From Nocardia sp. CDC159 (lineage in GTDB: Bacteria; Actinomycetota; Actinomycetes; Mycobacteriales; Mycobacteriaceae): a stretch of DNA of 64,000 nt. Positions 16,584 through 25,400 of the stretch are shown in pieces. The stretch spans positions 1-64,000 of the forward strand of contig NZ_JAMRXH010000016.1 of NCBI RefSeq assembly GCF_023740735.1, written 5' to 3'. A model generated the notes under the pieces. That model did not search any database. It saw only the letters and a program-made list of their open reading frames with translations, and was not told the DNA's origin. The stretch's first letter is position 1, and each line of letters starts with the position of its first letter. The translations under genes were made by a program, and so were the position numbers.

Positions 16584-19472
16584 TTACGTCTCGGCCCGTG
16601 CCTCGGCCGTGCGCTCCTCCAACGTCGCGAGATATGTGGCGGCGGACTCGGCTTCGGGTACACCGAGGTTCTCGTAGATAACGACAGCGGCGCGTAGATC
16701 GGTTACGGCGCTGCGAATGTCGCCGAGAGCGGCCCGGCAGCGAGCCCTACCGTCGAGGGCCCGGGCCTCCTCGAGTTGAACGCCGACTTCGCGGGCCAGT
16801 CCGAGCGCCTCGGTAAAGGCGGTCGAGCCCTCGCCCGGTTCGCCAATGGCCAGCCGTACTCGCCCGATGCCGTTGAGTTCCTCGCTTTCGCCGTGACGGC
16901 TGCCGACATCCCGATAGAGGGCCAGGGCCTGTTGATGCAAGTCGGCGGCCCGCTCGTGGTCCCCGGTTCTCTCGTACAGGATGCCGAGGTTACCGAGGGC
17001 ATCGGCTTGGTTGTGGCGGTTGCCGATCTCCCGGTTCGCGGTCAATGACTGCTGCAACAAGTCGGCGGCCTGGTCGTAGGCGCCCGTTTCCCGGCGTGCC
17101 TGACCGAGATTGCAGAGCGTGTCGGCTTCACCACGGCGATCGCCGAGTTCACGGTAATAGGTCAGCGCCTGTTGGAATAGATCGCCCGCTTGCCCGTAGT
17201 CCCCGACGCATTGGCGCACGAGACCGAGGTCGGCGAGAGCGGTCGCTTCGCCGCGGCGGTCGCCGAGGTCGCGGTGGTGAGTCAGGGCCTGCTGGAACAG
17301 ATCGGCAGCCGGTCCGTAGTCCCCGGTAGCCCAGCGTGTAAAGCCGAGACTGCTGAGGGCGGTGGCTTCGCCGCGGCGGTCGCCGAGGTCGCGGTAGCGG
17401 GCCAGGGCTTGCTGAAACAGGTCGGTCGCCTGTCCGTAGTCTCCGGCGACTCGGCGGGTGAGGCCGAGATGATTGAGGGTGTTGGCTTCCCCGCGGCGGT
17501 CGCCCAGGTCGCGGTAGTGCGTCAGGGCCTGCTGGAACAGATCGGCGACCGGCTCGTAGTCGCCCGTGAGATAGCACACCACACCGAGACCGCTGAGAGC
17601 GTTGGCCTCCCCGCGACGGCTGCCGAGGTCGCGATATCGGTTCAGGGCCTGCTGGTACAGGTCGGTGGCTCGCTTGTAGTCACCGGTGTACTGGCGCACT
17701 ACGCCAAGGTTGGTGAGAGCGTTGGCTTCTCCGAGGCGGTCGCCGTGGTGGCGGGCGATGTCGGCTGCTCTCCGGTGTAGTCGTTCGGCCAGCGGCCACG
17801 GTCCGTCCCGGTCGAGCAGCCCCGCAACGACTTCGGTCGAAGCGATCATTCGAGCGGGATTGCGGTCGGCGTTGTATTCCAGGCAGGCCAATAGGTTTTC
17901 CCGCTCGGCGCGCATCCAGGCCAGGGCCCGGGGTTGGCTGCCGAAGCTTTGCACTGCCACACCGCGACTCACCTCAACGGGCGGCCCGATGTCGTCGGCG
18001 CTGGGACGGGTTCGGCGGGCCAGCCACCGGTCGGCCTGAGCGGCGGTGTGCTGGTAATAGTCCAGCAGCCGGTCCATCGCCACGGCGTTGTCACTTGCCG
18101 CGGTGCTCGCGGCGAGGTTACCGGCATATTCGCGCAACAGGTCGTGCAGCCGATACCGCCCGAGGCTGGTCTCGTCCAGCAAATGGTCGTTGTAGAGAGC
18201 CTCCAGATGCCGCCGCGCGGTCTCGAGCGGAATATCGGCCACGGCCGCCACCGCCCACTGATCGAATTCGGTGCCGGGATGCAATCCCAACAACCGGAAC
18301 ACGACCTGCCGCTCGTCCGGCAGATCCCGATAAGACAGATCGAACGCCGCCCGCACCGCCCGATCCGAGGTCTCGAGTTCGGCCAGCCGGTCGCTCGTGG
18401 CGCTGAACATCTCGTCGAGATCGGTGATGCTCCAGGCCGGATGATGCGCCAGCCGCCCGGCCAGCAGAACGATTGCCAGCGGCAGGTAGCCGCACAGTTC
18501 GACAATGCGTTCGGCCGCTGCTCGATCCGCGGCGGACTGGCCGGTATCGCCGGTGATGGTCCGGTGGGCTAGGGCTACGAACAGGTGCACCGCGGCGTCG
18601 GGGTCGAGCACCCCGAGCGCGAGTGGGGTCGCACCGTTGAGCGCGACCAAACGGCGGCGGCTGGTCACCACCGTCACACAGCCGCTGCCGGCGGGTAGTA
18701 GCGGTTCGATCTGCGCGGGGCTGTGGGCGTCGTCGAGCACGAGCAGAATTCGCTTGTCGGCGAGCCGATCCCGCCACAGATTCCGTCGTGCCGCCAGGGT
18801 GTCGGGCAGACTGCGTGGGTCGATACCCAGATCGGTGAGCAGCCCGGCCAGTACCTCCGACGGATCCGCGACCGGTTGCCCGGGGGTGTGGGCGTGCAGA
18901 TGTACGAAGTACTGCCCGTCGGGAAATTTCGGCGCCAGCTCGTGGGCGGCGCGAATCGCCAGTGCGGTCTTGCCGACGCCCGGCATGCCGTCGATCGCGT
19001 GAATCGACACGATTCGCTCCGATTCCGCCGCCCGCACGATGCGCCGCAGTTGTTCCTCGCGGCCCACGAGCGTGTCCACGTCGCGGGGCAGGGACTTGGT
19101 CGCCGCCGGGCGCGATCCGCCGGAGGGCTCGGCTGCCGCCGCGGTCCACAACCGTTCCCACATTCGGTGATCGACCAGATCCTCGCGCACGCGACCAGGG
19201 CGGGCCTTCGCCAAGTCGATCAATGTGACCAGCACCGGTGCCGCCGATTCGAACGTGTGCGGGAGGTTGCGGCCGGATCGCCAATCACTGATCCGCTGTG
19301 CCGTCACCGCCTGTCTCCCACCGCGCCCCTGTGCGGCTCGCATGCGTTGCGTGGTCGTCCGCACGACCTGCTCGAGGGTCGGCTTTCCGGCCGCTTCGAA
19401 CAGCTGGCTCAGCCGGTCGGAGAAAACTTTTCGCGCCGAATCCGATCCGCCCGGCAGAGGTGCCCTTCCCAT
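16584..19472 (-). CDS. HTH-NB-ARC-TPR regulator (STAND ATPase, AfsR-like architecture), 962 aa
   Basis: N-terminal ~110 residues carry a helix-turn-helix-like region (FSDRLSQLFEAAGKPTLEQV, ITAQRISDWRSGRNLP type). A NB-ARC ATPase follows at about 125-430: Walker A DGMPGVGKTALA, Walker B RILLVLDDAHS, sensor VVTSRRRLVAL and GLPLA-like GYLPLAIVLLAGRL. The C-terminal half is about ten TPR units of 40 residues. TAGGAT on the minus strand (plus 19479-19484) lies exactly six bases before the ATG, so it is probably leaderless. Such proteins act as signal-sensing transcription regulators, and related STAND proteins take part in phage defence; nothing nearby settles which. Confidence 0.85.
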   Translation of the reverse strand: MGRAPLPGGSDSARKVFSDRLSQLFEAAGKPTLEQVVRTTTQRMRAAQGRGGRQAVTAQRISDWRSGRNLPHTFESAAPVLVTLIDLAKARPGRVREDLVDHRMWERLWTAAAAEPSGGSRPAATKSLPRDVDTLVGREEQLRRIVRAAESERIVSIHAIDGMPGVGKTALAIRAAHELAPKFPDGQYFVHLHAHTPGQPVADPSEVLAGLLTDLGIDPRSLPDTLAARRNLWRDRLADKRILLVLDDAHSPAQIEPLLPAGSGCVTVVTSRRRLVALNGATPLALGVLDPDAAVHLFVALAHRTITGDTGQSAADRAAAERIVELCGYLPLAIVLLAGRLAHHPAWSITDLDEMFSATSDRLAELETSDRAVRAAFDLSYRDLPDERQVVFRLLGLHPGTEFDQWAVAAVADIPLETARRHLEALYNDHLLDETSLGRYRLHDLLREYAGNLAASTAASDNAVAMDRLLDYYQHTAAQADRWLARRTRPSADDIGPPVEVSRGVAVQSFGSQPRALAWMRAERENLLACLEYNADRNPARMIASTEVVAGLLDRDGPWPLAERLHRRAADIARHHGDRLGEANALTNLGVVRQYTGDYKRATDLYQQALNRYRDLGSRRGEANALSGLGVVCYLTGDYEPVADLFQQALTHYRDLGDRRGEANTLNHLGLTRRVAGDYGQATDLFQQALARYRDLGDRRGEATALSSLGFTRWATGDYGPAADLFQQALTHHRDLGDRRGEATALADLGLVRQCVGDYGQAGDLFQQALTYYRELGDRRGEADTLCNLGQARRETGAYDQAADLLQQSLTANREIGNRHNQADALGNLGILYERTGDHERAADLHQQALALYRDVGSRHGESEELNGIGRVRLAIGEPGEGSTAFTEALGLAREVGVQLEEARALDGRARCRAALGDIRSAVTDLRAAVVIYENLGVPEAESAATYLATLEERTAEARAET
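16660..17790 (-). repeat. Tandem 120-bp (40-residue) TPR repeats within the STAND gene
   Basis: Consecutive repeats share GDYxxAxDLFQQAL, RYRDLGDRRGEA and ALxxLGxxR. The four middle copies are nearly identical in both protein and DNA, which implies recent internal duplication or gene conversion. Copy number may vary between strains and the region can be misassembled from short reads. Confidence 0.8.
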
Positions 19473-19478
19473 GGCGCC

Positions 19479-19484
19479 ATCCTA
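19479..19484 (-). promoter_or_regulatory. -10 element of a leaderless promoter
   Basis: TAGGAT on the minus strand with a 6-base gap to the ATG at 19472. This places the transcription start at or next to the A of the start codon. Confidence 0.55.
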
Positions 19485-19533
19485 CGAATACGAGCGGTGG
19501 CGGCCAGATCGCGCAAATCCGCACTGCGATCGG

Positions 19534-20670
19534 CTACCCGGCCGCGGCTCCGCGCCGCGCCGTCACCGCCGCCCCGACGCCCGCCGCGGCGATGGTCACC
19601 AATGCGCCGAGCATCAGGGCCGACGCCTCCCCGGGGATCAGCACCCGCAGTTCGGTACCGACCGTCACCGCCGCCACCGGGATGCCGACCTGGGCCGCGG
19701 CCAGGGTGGCGAGGCCGATCGGCTGGCCGAGCAGGCGCATCAGGACGTGGGCGAGCACGGCCGCCGCGCCGAGGGCCAGCCCGAGCGCGATAAGGGTCGG
19801 GTGTGCGCCGAAATCGCGCAGGTTCAGGCGTGCGCCCAGCCAGACGAAGAACAGGGGGCCGAGGAAGCCCTCGGTGATCGCGAAGAGTTGGCGTGCCACC
19901 CGGCGGGGTTCGCCGACCGCGGCCACCGCGAGTCCGGCCGCGAAGCCCGCCAGCATGATCGACACGTGGGTGCGGGTGGCCAGTGCCGCCAGGCCGAACA
20001 GCAGGGCGAGACTGATCCGCAGTTCCAGGGCGAAGCCGCGTTGTTCGGATCTTTCGTGCACGCGCTCGCGCAGCCCGGAGCGCTCCAGATAGCGCAGCAG
20101 GGCGAACAACGCCGCGGCGGTCACGATCACCGCCAGCGTACCCAGGGCCGCGCGTCCGGCCGCGCCGATATCGATGACCAGGGGCAGCACCACGATGCAG
20201 GCCGTATCGGCGATGGCCACCTGCGCGGTGAGCGCCAGCACCGGCCTACCCCGCAGCCCTTGCGAATCGATGATCGGTAGCACCAGCGCGGCCGAGGAGG
20301 ACGCGATGAGCACCGCGTAGAGCGCGCCGTGTCCGGTATCGAACCAGTGGGCGACGGCGAATCCGGCGGCGGCCGCGACGACCCCGACCGTCCCCGCCCG
20401 CACCGCCCCGACACCCAGCGCCGACCGCACGGTTGGATCGCGCACGGGCACATGCGTTCCGGCCACGAACATCACCAGCGCGAAGCCCATGTCCGCCAGG
20501 AACATGAAGGTCGGATCGGTCCAATCCAGCATTCCGAAACCCGTGGAACCGAACAGAATTCCGGCCACCAACTCACCCAGCACGATCGGAACACGCCATG
20601 CTCGTCGCCACGCCAGCAGGGGCCCGGCCAACCCGAGCGCGAGCACCAACGCAAGCGTGCTGAAGTCCAT
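19534..20670 (-). CDS. Cation:proton antiporter (CPA2/Kef-type membrane domain), 378 aa
   Basis: Integral membrane protein with about eleven or twelve hydrophobic segments, from LALVLALGLAGPLLAW to the C-terminal LMLGALVTIAAAGVGAAV. It has the family's GELVAGILFGSTGFG motif after TM1 and the DTACIVVLPLVID segment in the exchanger core. It exchanges Na+ or K+ for H+ across the membrane. There is no C-terminal TrkA-N/RCK domain, so it is a membrane-only form. It lies 116 bp downstream of the FAAL-like gene on the same strand and could be cotranscribed, although the gap makes that uncertain. Confidence 0.85.
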   Translation of the reverse strand: MDFSTLALVLALGLAGPLLAWRRAWRVPIVLGELVAGILFGSTGFGMLDWTDPTFMFLADMGFALVMFVAGTHVPVRDPTVRSALGVGAVRAGTVGVVAAAAGFAVAHWFDTGHGALYAVLIASSSAALVLPIIDSQGLRGRPVLALTAQVAIADTACIVVLPLVIDIGAAGRAALGTLAVIVTAAALFALLRYLERSGLRERVHERSEQRGFALELRISLALLFGLAALATRTHVSIMLAGFAAGLAVAAVGEPRRVARQLFAITEGFLGPLFFVWLGARLNLRDFGAHPTLIALGLALGAAAVLAHVLMRLLGQPIGLATLAAAQVGIPVAAVTVGTELRVLIPGEASALMLGALVTIAAAGVGAAVTARRGAAAG

Positions 20671-20786
20671 GCGAACTACCTCGTCGCCCTTGTCACCTCG
20701 CCATCATCGGCCCGCCGCATCGGGCAGGGCTGCCGACACGCGCAAGCATCGCGGCGAAGTCGCTGGTCGGGCCGGATGGCCGCGCG

Positions 20787-22361
20787 TCAGGTCGACGGGC
20801 GCTCCGTGGTGAGGCGGGGTAATCGGCCGTCGCGGTAGCGGGCCCGGGATTCGGCGCGGCGGCGCGGAGCGTCGGAGGTCCTGGGGAGGCTGCCGGGCGG
20901 TACCAGGACGATATCGGCGGGGGTGATGCCGTGGCGATCGGCGATGGCGGCGCGGATGTGCGTGACCGCCTGGGCGGGATCGGCTGTGCCATCGTCGAAT
21001 TCGGCCACCACGATCAGGGAATTCTCGTCGTGGGTGAAGGCGGCGATGCGGCCCGGCCGCAGGGGCCCCGACGCTTCCGCGACCGTCGCCTCGATATCGC
21101 CGGGGTAGTGCGTGCGGCCGTCGATCCGGAGCAGGCCGGGCAGGCGGCCCGTCGGATAGAGCTGACCGTCGTGCCGGAAGCCGAGATCGCCGGTGCGCAG
21201 CCAGTTCTCGGCCCGCCCGGACGGATCCGCCACCCAGATCTCGCCGACCCGGCCGGTGGCGACATCCTCGTGTGCGATCGGATCGACGATCCGCACCGCT
21301 CGGCCGAGCGGCTCGCCGCAGCCGACCAGCGCGAGACCGTCGCGGCGCGGGACGGCACGCCCGGCGGTGAGCTCGGTGCGGTCGAATTCCTCGCAGACCG
21401 GATCATCCGCGGGTGCGGCGCAGGTGACCGGCAGCGGCATCGCGGGCGTGGTGTAGGTGGGGGTGTGCGCGGCATGCCGGAAACCGTAGGGGGCGAAGGC
21501 CCGGGTGAAGGCCGACAACGGCTCGGCGCGCACGGGCTCGGCGCAGCCCAGCAGCACCGCGAGCCCGGACAGCTCCAGTCCGGCGCGCTCGGCCGGTGTC
21601 GTCGCCGAAACCGCCAGGCCCAGACCGGCATTCGGACTGGCCGTCGCGCCCGCGTGGAAATCGGAGCAGGCGCGCAGCCAGCGGATCGGCCGGGCCACGA
21701 ATTCGGCGGGCGGCAGCGTGATCGCGGGCACGCCGCAGTACAGCGGAAGCGACAGCGCGAAGACGAGTCCGACGCAATGATGCGGCGGCAACCAGCTCAC
21801 CACCGGTCGCTCCGCGACCACCGGGAAGTGCGCGCGCAGGCGATCGAGGGCGGCGGCCAACTGCCCAGGATCGACCAGCGCGTCCGAGTCGTACTGCAGA
21901 TAGGCGGGGTCGCGAACCGTCGCATCGGGCGAAATCGGCGGCGCGGATCGATCGATCGAAACCGTCAGCACCCGAACGCCATCCGCGACCCCGCCCGCGG
22001 CGCCTCGGGACAGCAACGCCAGCGTCGGCCGCACCCGCACCAGCGCCGCCCCCAGTCGATCGGCCGCTCGCGGTCGCGTCGGCGCGGCCAGCGGGACGGC
22101 CGTCCGGCCGCTGTACAGACAGGCGAGAAATGCCACGACGTGATCGAACCCGTATTCGCAGGCGACGGCGACCCGATCCCCGGGTGCGGTGGCGGTGCGG
22201 ATCAGCGCCGCGAGCGCGCTTGCCGCGCAGTCCAATTCGCGATAGGTGAGTACCTCCACCGAACGCTCCTCGCCGCGGTGGGACAACGCGATAACCGCGG
22301 GCGCGTCCGGCCGCTCCAGCGCCCACCTCCGTATCGCGGCAGGTAACATCTCGGCGCTCAC
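20787..22361 (-). CDS. FAAL/FadD32-like AMP-ligase homologue without ATP-site motifs (probable pseudoenzyme), 524 aa
   Basis: Overall sequence follows fatty acyl-AMP ligases: TYRELDCAASALAALI, PTRPRAADRLGAAL, SWLPPHHCVGLV, FVARPIRWLRACSDF, then WLRTGDLGFRHDGQLYPTGR and RTHYPGDIEATVAEA. The catalytic motifs are altered. The A3 phosphate loop (normally YTSGSTRxPxG) reads YDSDALVDPGQL at about 157-168. The YGLAE motif reads YGFRHAAHTP. HD of the FHDMGL motif is HC. The C-terminal SSGK with the catalytic Lys reads TSDAPRR at about 495. No adenylation is expected. The GTG at 22359-22361 has AGGAGG four bases upstream. It is 74 bp downstream of the PKS-like gene and probably in its operon. Confidence 0.82.
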   Translation of the reverse strand: MSAEMLPAAIRRWALERPDAPAVIALSHRGEERSVEVLTYRELDCAASALAALIRTATAPGDRVAVACEYGFDHVVAFLACLYSGRTAVPLAAPTRPRAADRLGAALVRVRPTLALLSRGAAGGVADGVRVLTVSIDRSAPPISPDATVRDPAYLQYDSDALVDPGQLAAALDRLRAHFPVVAERPVVSWLPPHHCVGLVFALSLPLYCGVPAITLPPAEFVARPIRWLRACSDFHAGATASPNAGLGLAVSATTPAERAGLELSGLAVLLGCAEPVRAEPLSAFTRAFAPYGFRHAAHTPTYTTPAMPLPVTCAAPADDPVCEEFDRTELTAGRAVPRRDGLALVGCGEPLGRAVRIVDPIAHEDVATGRVGEIWVADPSGRAENWLRTGDLGFRHDGQLYPTGRLPGLLRIDGRTHYPGDIEATVAEASGPLRPGRIAAFTHDENSLIVVAEFDDGTADPAQAVTHIRAAIADRHGITPADIVLVPPGSLPRTSDAPRRRAESRARYRDGRLPRLTTERPST

Positions 22362-22435
22362 AACACCTCCTCGAACGACCGAGACGATACCGCTCGGCTC
22401 GCGTCCGATTCGGCGATCGAGCACACTCCCCGGCG

Positions 22436-25400
22436 CTATGAAAGGGGTTGGGGAGTAATGGGGTTGGTGAACAGCGTATGCAAGTGTCGGTTCGGCGCGT
22501 GATGATCGGCCGCGGGGGTGTAGTCCAGGGCCAGTAGCGTGGGTTCGCGATAGTCGAGGATGCGGGTGAGGATCGCGGTGGCGCGGGCCGGATCGAGCGG
22601 AGTGATTCCGGCCCGGCGCAGCGGCCGGGCCGGATGATCCGATCCCCAACTGCCCCAGGCAATGCTGGTCGTGTGCGCCCCGAGCCGGGTGGCGGCGACG
22701 GCGTCTAGCGCCGATCCGATGGCAGCGCGAACCACCGCTCCGGGACCGCTCAGCCCCTCGGCGGCGATGGCGAACAGCAGGGCGAAATCGATCGAGTCGG
22801 CGGCGGTGAGTTCGAGCAGGTCGAGCGCGGCCAGTACGGTGGGCGCGAACGAGCGGTCGAGCGATTCGCCCGGGGCCGAGCCGGTTTCCCCCCTCGCGCC
22901 GACCCCCGCGGCGTGGACCAGCCCGCGGATGGCCGAGCCGCAGGCGCGGATATCGTCCAGCGCGCTCGCCAGATCGGCGCGATCGGTGACATCGCAGCGC
23001 GCCACCACAATACGGTCGTCCAGGCCCTCCAGCAGCGGCGGCAACGGCCGCGGCGTCCGGGTCAGGATCACGACGTCACGCGCGCCGCCCAGCAGCAGCC
23101 AGCGCACCGCCACCGCGCCCAGCACGCCCAGTCCGCCCGTCACCACATAGGTGCCCTCCGGTGCGATCGCCCGCTGCGCGGGCGTGGGCGACGCAGGGCG
23201 GAAACGGCGGGCCGTGACCGATGGGCCGTCGATCGAAAGCTCGTCGGTCGCATCGTAATTCAGCGCGGCAGCGGCGACGGCCGGAGCATCCTCCGCCGCG
23301 CACCAGATCAGCCTCGTTGGCGGCGTCGTATCCGATCGCAGGGCGCGTATCACCCCGGCGACACCGCGCTGCGCGATCTGCGTGCGGTCGCGCAGCACCA
23401 CGGTCAGTGCGGCGACCGCAGGACAGCCCCGCAGCTCCCGCAGCAGCTCCAGCGCTCGCGCCGCCGCGGCCGCCGGGGCATCCTCGCGGTTGCGGGGCGA
23501 CCACACCACGATCACGGCGGTCGGTTCGCGCAGCTCCGCGAGCGCCGTCGTGATCGCACCCGGCACGCGCCGCGTCGGCACGCTGCGATCCAGGGTCCGG
23601 GCCAGTGCGACCGCCAGGGGTGATTCGCCGAGTACCAGCGCGCGATTCGGGCGCGGCGGCGGGTCGACGGGCGGGGCGATTCGCACCCAGTTCTCGGTGC
23701 GCAGCACCGACGCCGCCCATTCGAGGGCGGTCGCCACCGTAGCGTCGTATCCCGTTGCGACGCGGTGCGATTCGATCGGCGGCTGAGCGGCTGGTCGCTC
23801 CCGCGTGACCCGAACCCGGTCGGTACGGTCACCCGCCGGGAGGTGGCCATCCGAAACGTCGGCGCGCCAGCATCGTTCGAGCACGGTTCCGGTGAACGCG
23901 CCGTGTGCCGACCAGTCCACGTCCCGGCCCTCCAGATACAGCCGCGCGATGCCGCCGAGGAAGGCGACCGCCTCATTCGTTCCGGCCATCGGATGGGTCG
24001 ACTCCCGGAAGTCCGGATAATCCCGAACGACCGGCGCGAGGATCGGTTGCGGTGCGATCTCGAGGACCGTTGTGATGCCGTCGGCCGCCGCCGATTCCAG
24101 TGCCGCAGCGAAATGCACGGTGCCACAGAGATTCTCGGCCCAGTAATCGGCGTCCAGCACGGCGTCGGTGATCACCGCGCCCCTACGGGTCGTCGAGTAC
24201 AGCGGCACGTCCGGCGCACCCGGACGCAGTCCCGCGAGCGGTTTGGCGAACACCGGCGGATCCGCCGGATCGCCCAGCCCCAGATCCGCGGGCACGGCCC
24301 GCACCGCCATCCCGCGTCGGCGCGCCCGGCGCACCACCGCATCGAGTCGCCGCGCCGCACCGGCCACGACCACGGCATCCGGCCCGTGCACGGCCGCGAC
24401 GGCGACCTCCCCGCGCAGCGGCTCCACCAGCCGCCCCGCCTCCTCGGGCGTGGTCTCCAGCAGCACGGCACGCGGTGGCGCGGACCGCGACGGTGTCCAC
24501 GCCACCATCAGCCGCGCCGCGTCGTCCAGTGCCAACGCACCGCTCACCGCCGCGGCGGCGAACTCGCCGCGCCCGTACCCGATGACGGCGTCGAATCGAA
24601 TTCCCCAGGCACGCACCAGCTCCGCCAGCGCGATCTGGAATACGAACATTGCCGCGGCACCGGGGACGAAACCGTGCCGGGGCGTCCACACCCGCCTCCC
24701 ACCGGCCCGCACCACGGCCTCGGTGACCTCGGCGATCGCCCGGGCGAAGGTCGGATATCGGGCCGCCAGCACCCAGCCCATGCGCGCCTGCCCGCCACCC
24801 CCGCCCGGGAACAGCAGTAGCACCCCGCCGTCGTGCCGCCGCGCGGTCGGCCCGAGCACGGCCGCGTTCCCGTCCGCATGTCCGCGCGCGAGCGCCCGCA
24901 GCCGCGCCACCGCCTCGGCGTGCTTGTCCGCGAAGACGACCGCGCGCACCGGCTCGGGCAGCAGTCGCGCACTGGCCGAGGCGAATTCGGGCAGCGGCGG
25001 ATGGCTGGCGAGCAACGCATCGGCCCAGCGCCCGGCCGTCGACCGCAGCCGGGCCGGATCGGCGCCGCCGATCGGAATCAGTATCGGCGGATCGACGGCC
25101 CGCTCCGGCGTCGACTGGGCCACTCCACGCAGCACCGCATGCGCCGCGGTCCCGCCGCGCCCGACCGATCCCACCCCGGCGACGCGCCCCCGCGCGGCGA
25201 CCTCCTGCCATCCGATCGGCTCGGTCGGCACGCGCAGCCCGCGCTCGTCCAGCCGCAACGCCGCGCTGCGCTGCCGGAAGACGCTGGCCGGCACGATGAT
25301 TCCGCGATCGATGCACAGCGCCGCCTTGGCCAGTCCGGTGACCCCGGCCGCCGCCTCGAGCGGGCCGAGGTCGGCCGTCACCGATCCGATCCAGATCTTG

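Noticed and set aside
16660..17790. Regular 120-bp direct repeats, considered as a CRISPR array or minisatellite
   Set aside because: The unit keeps a reading frame and encodes TPR motifs; there are no unique spacers.
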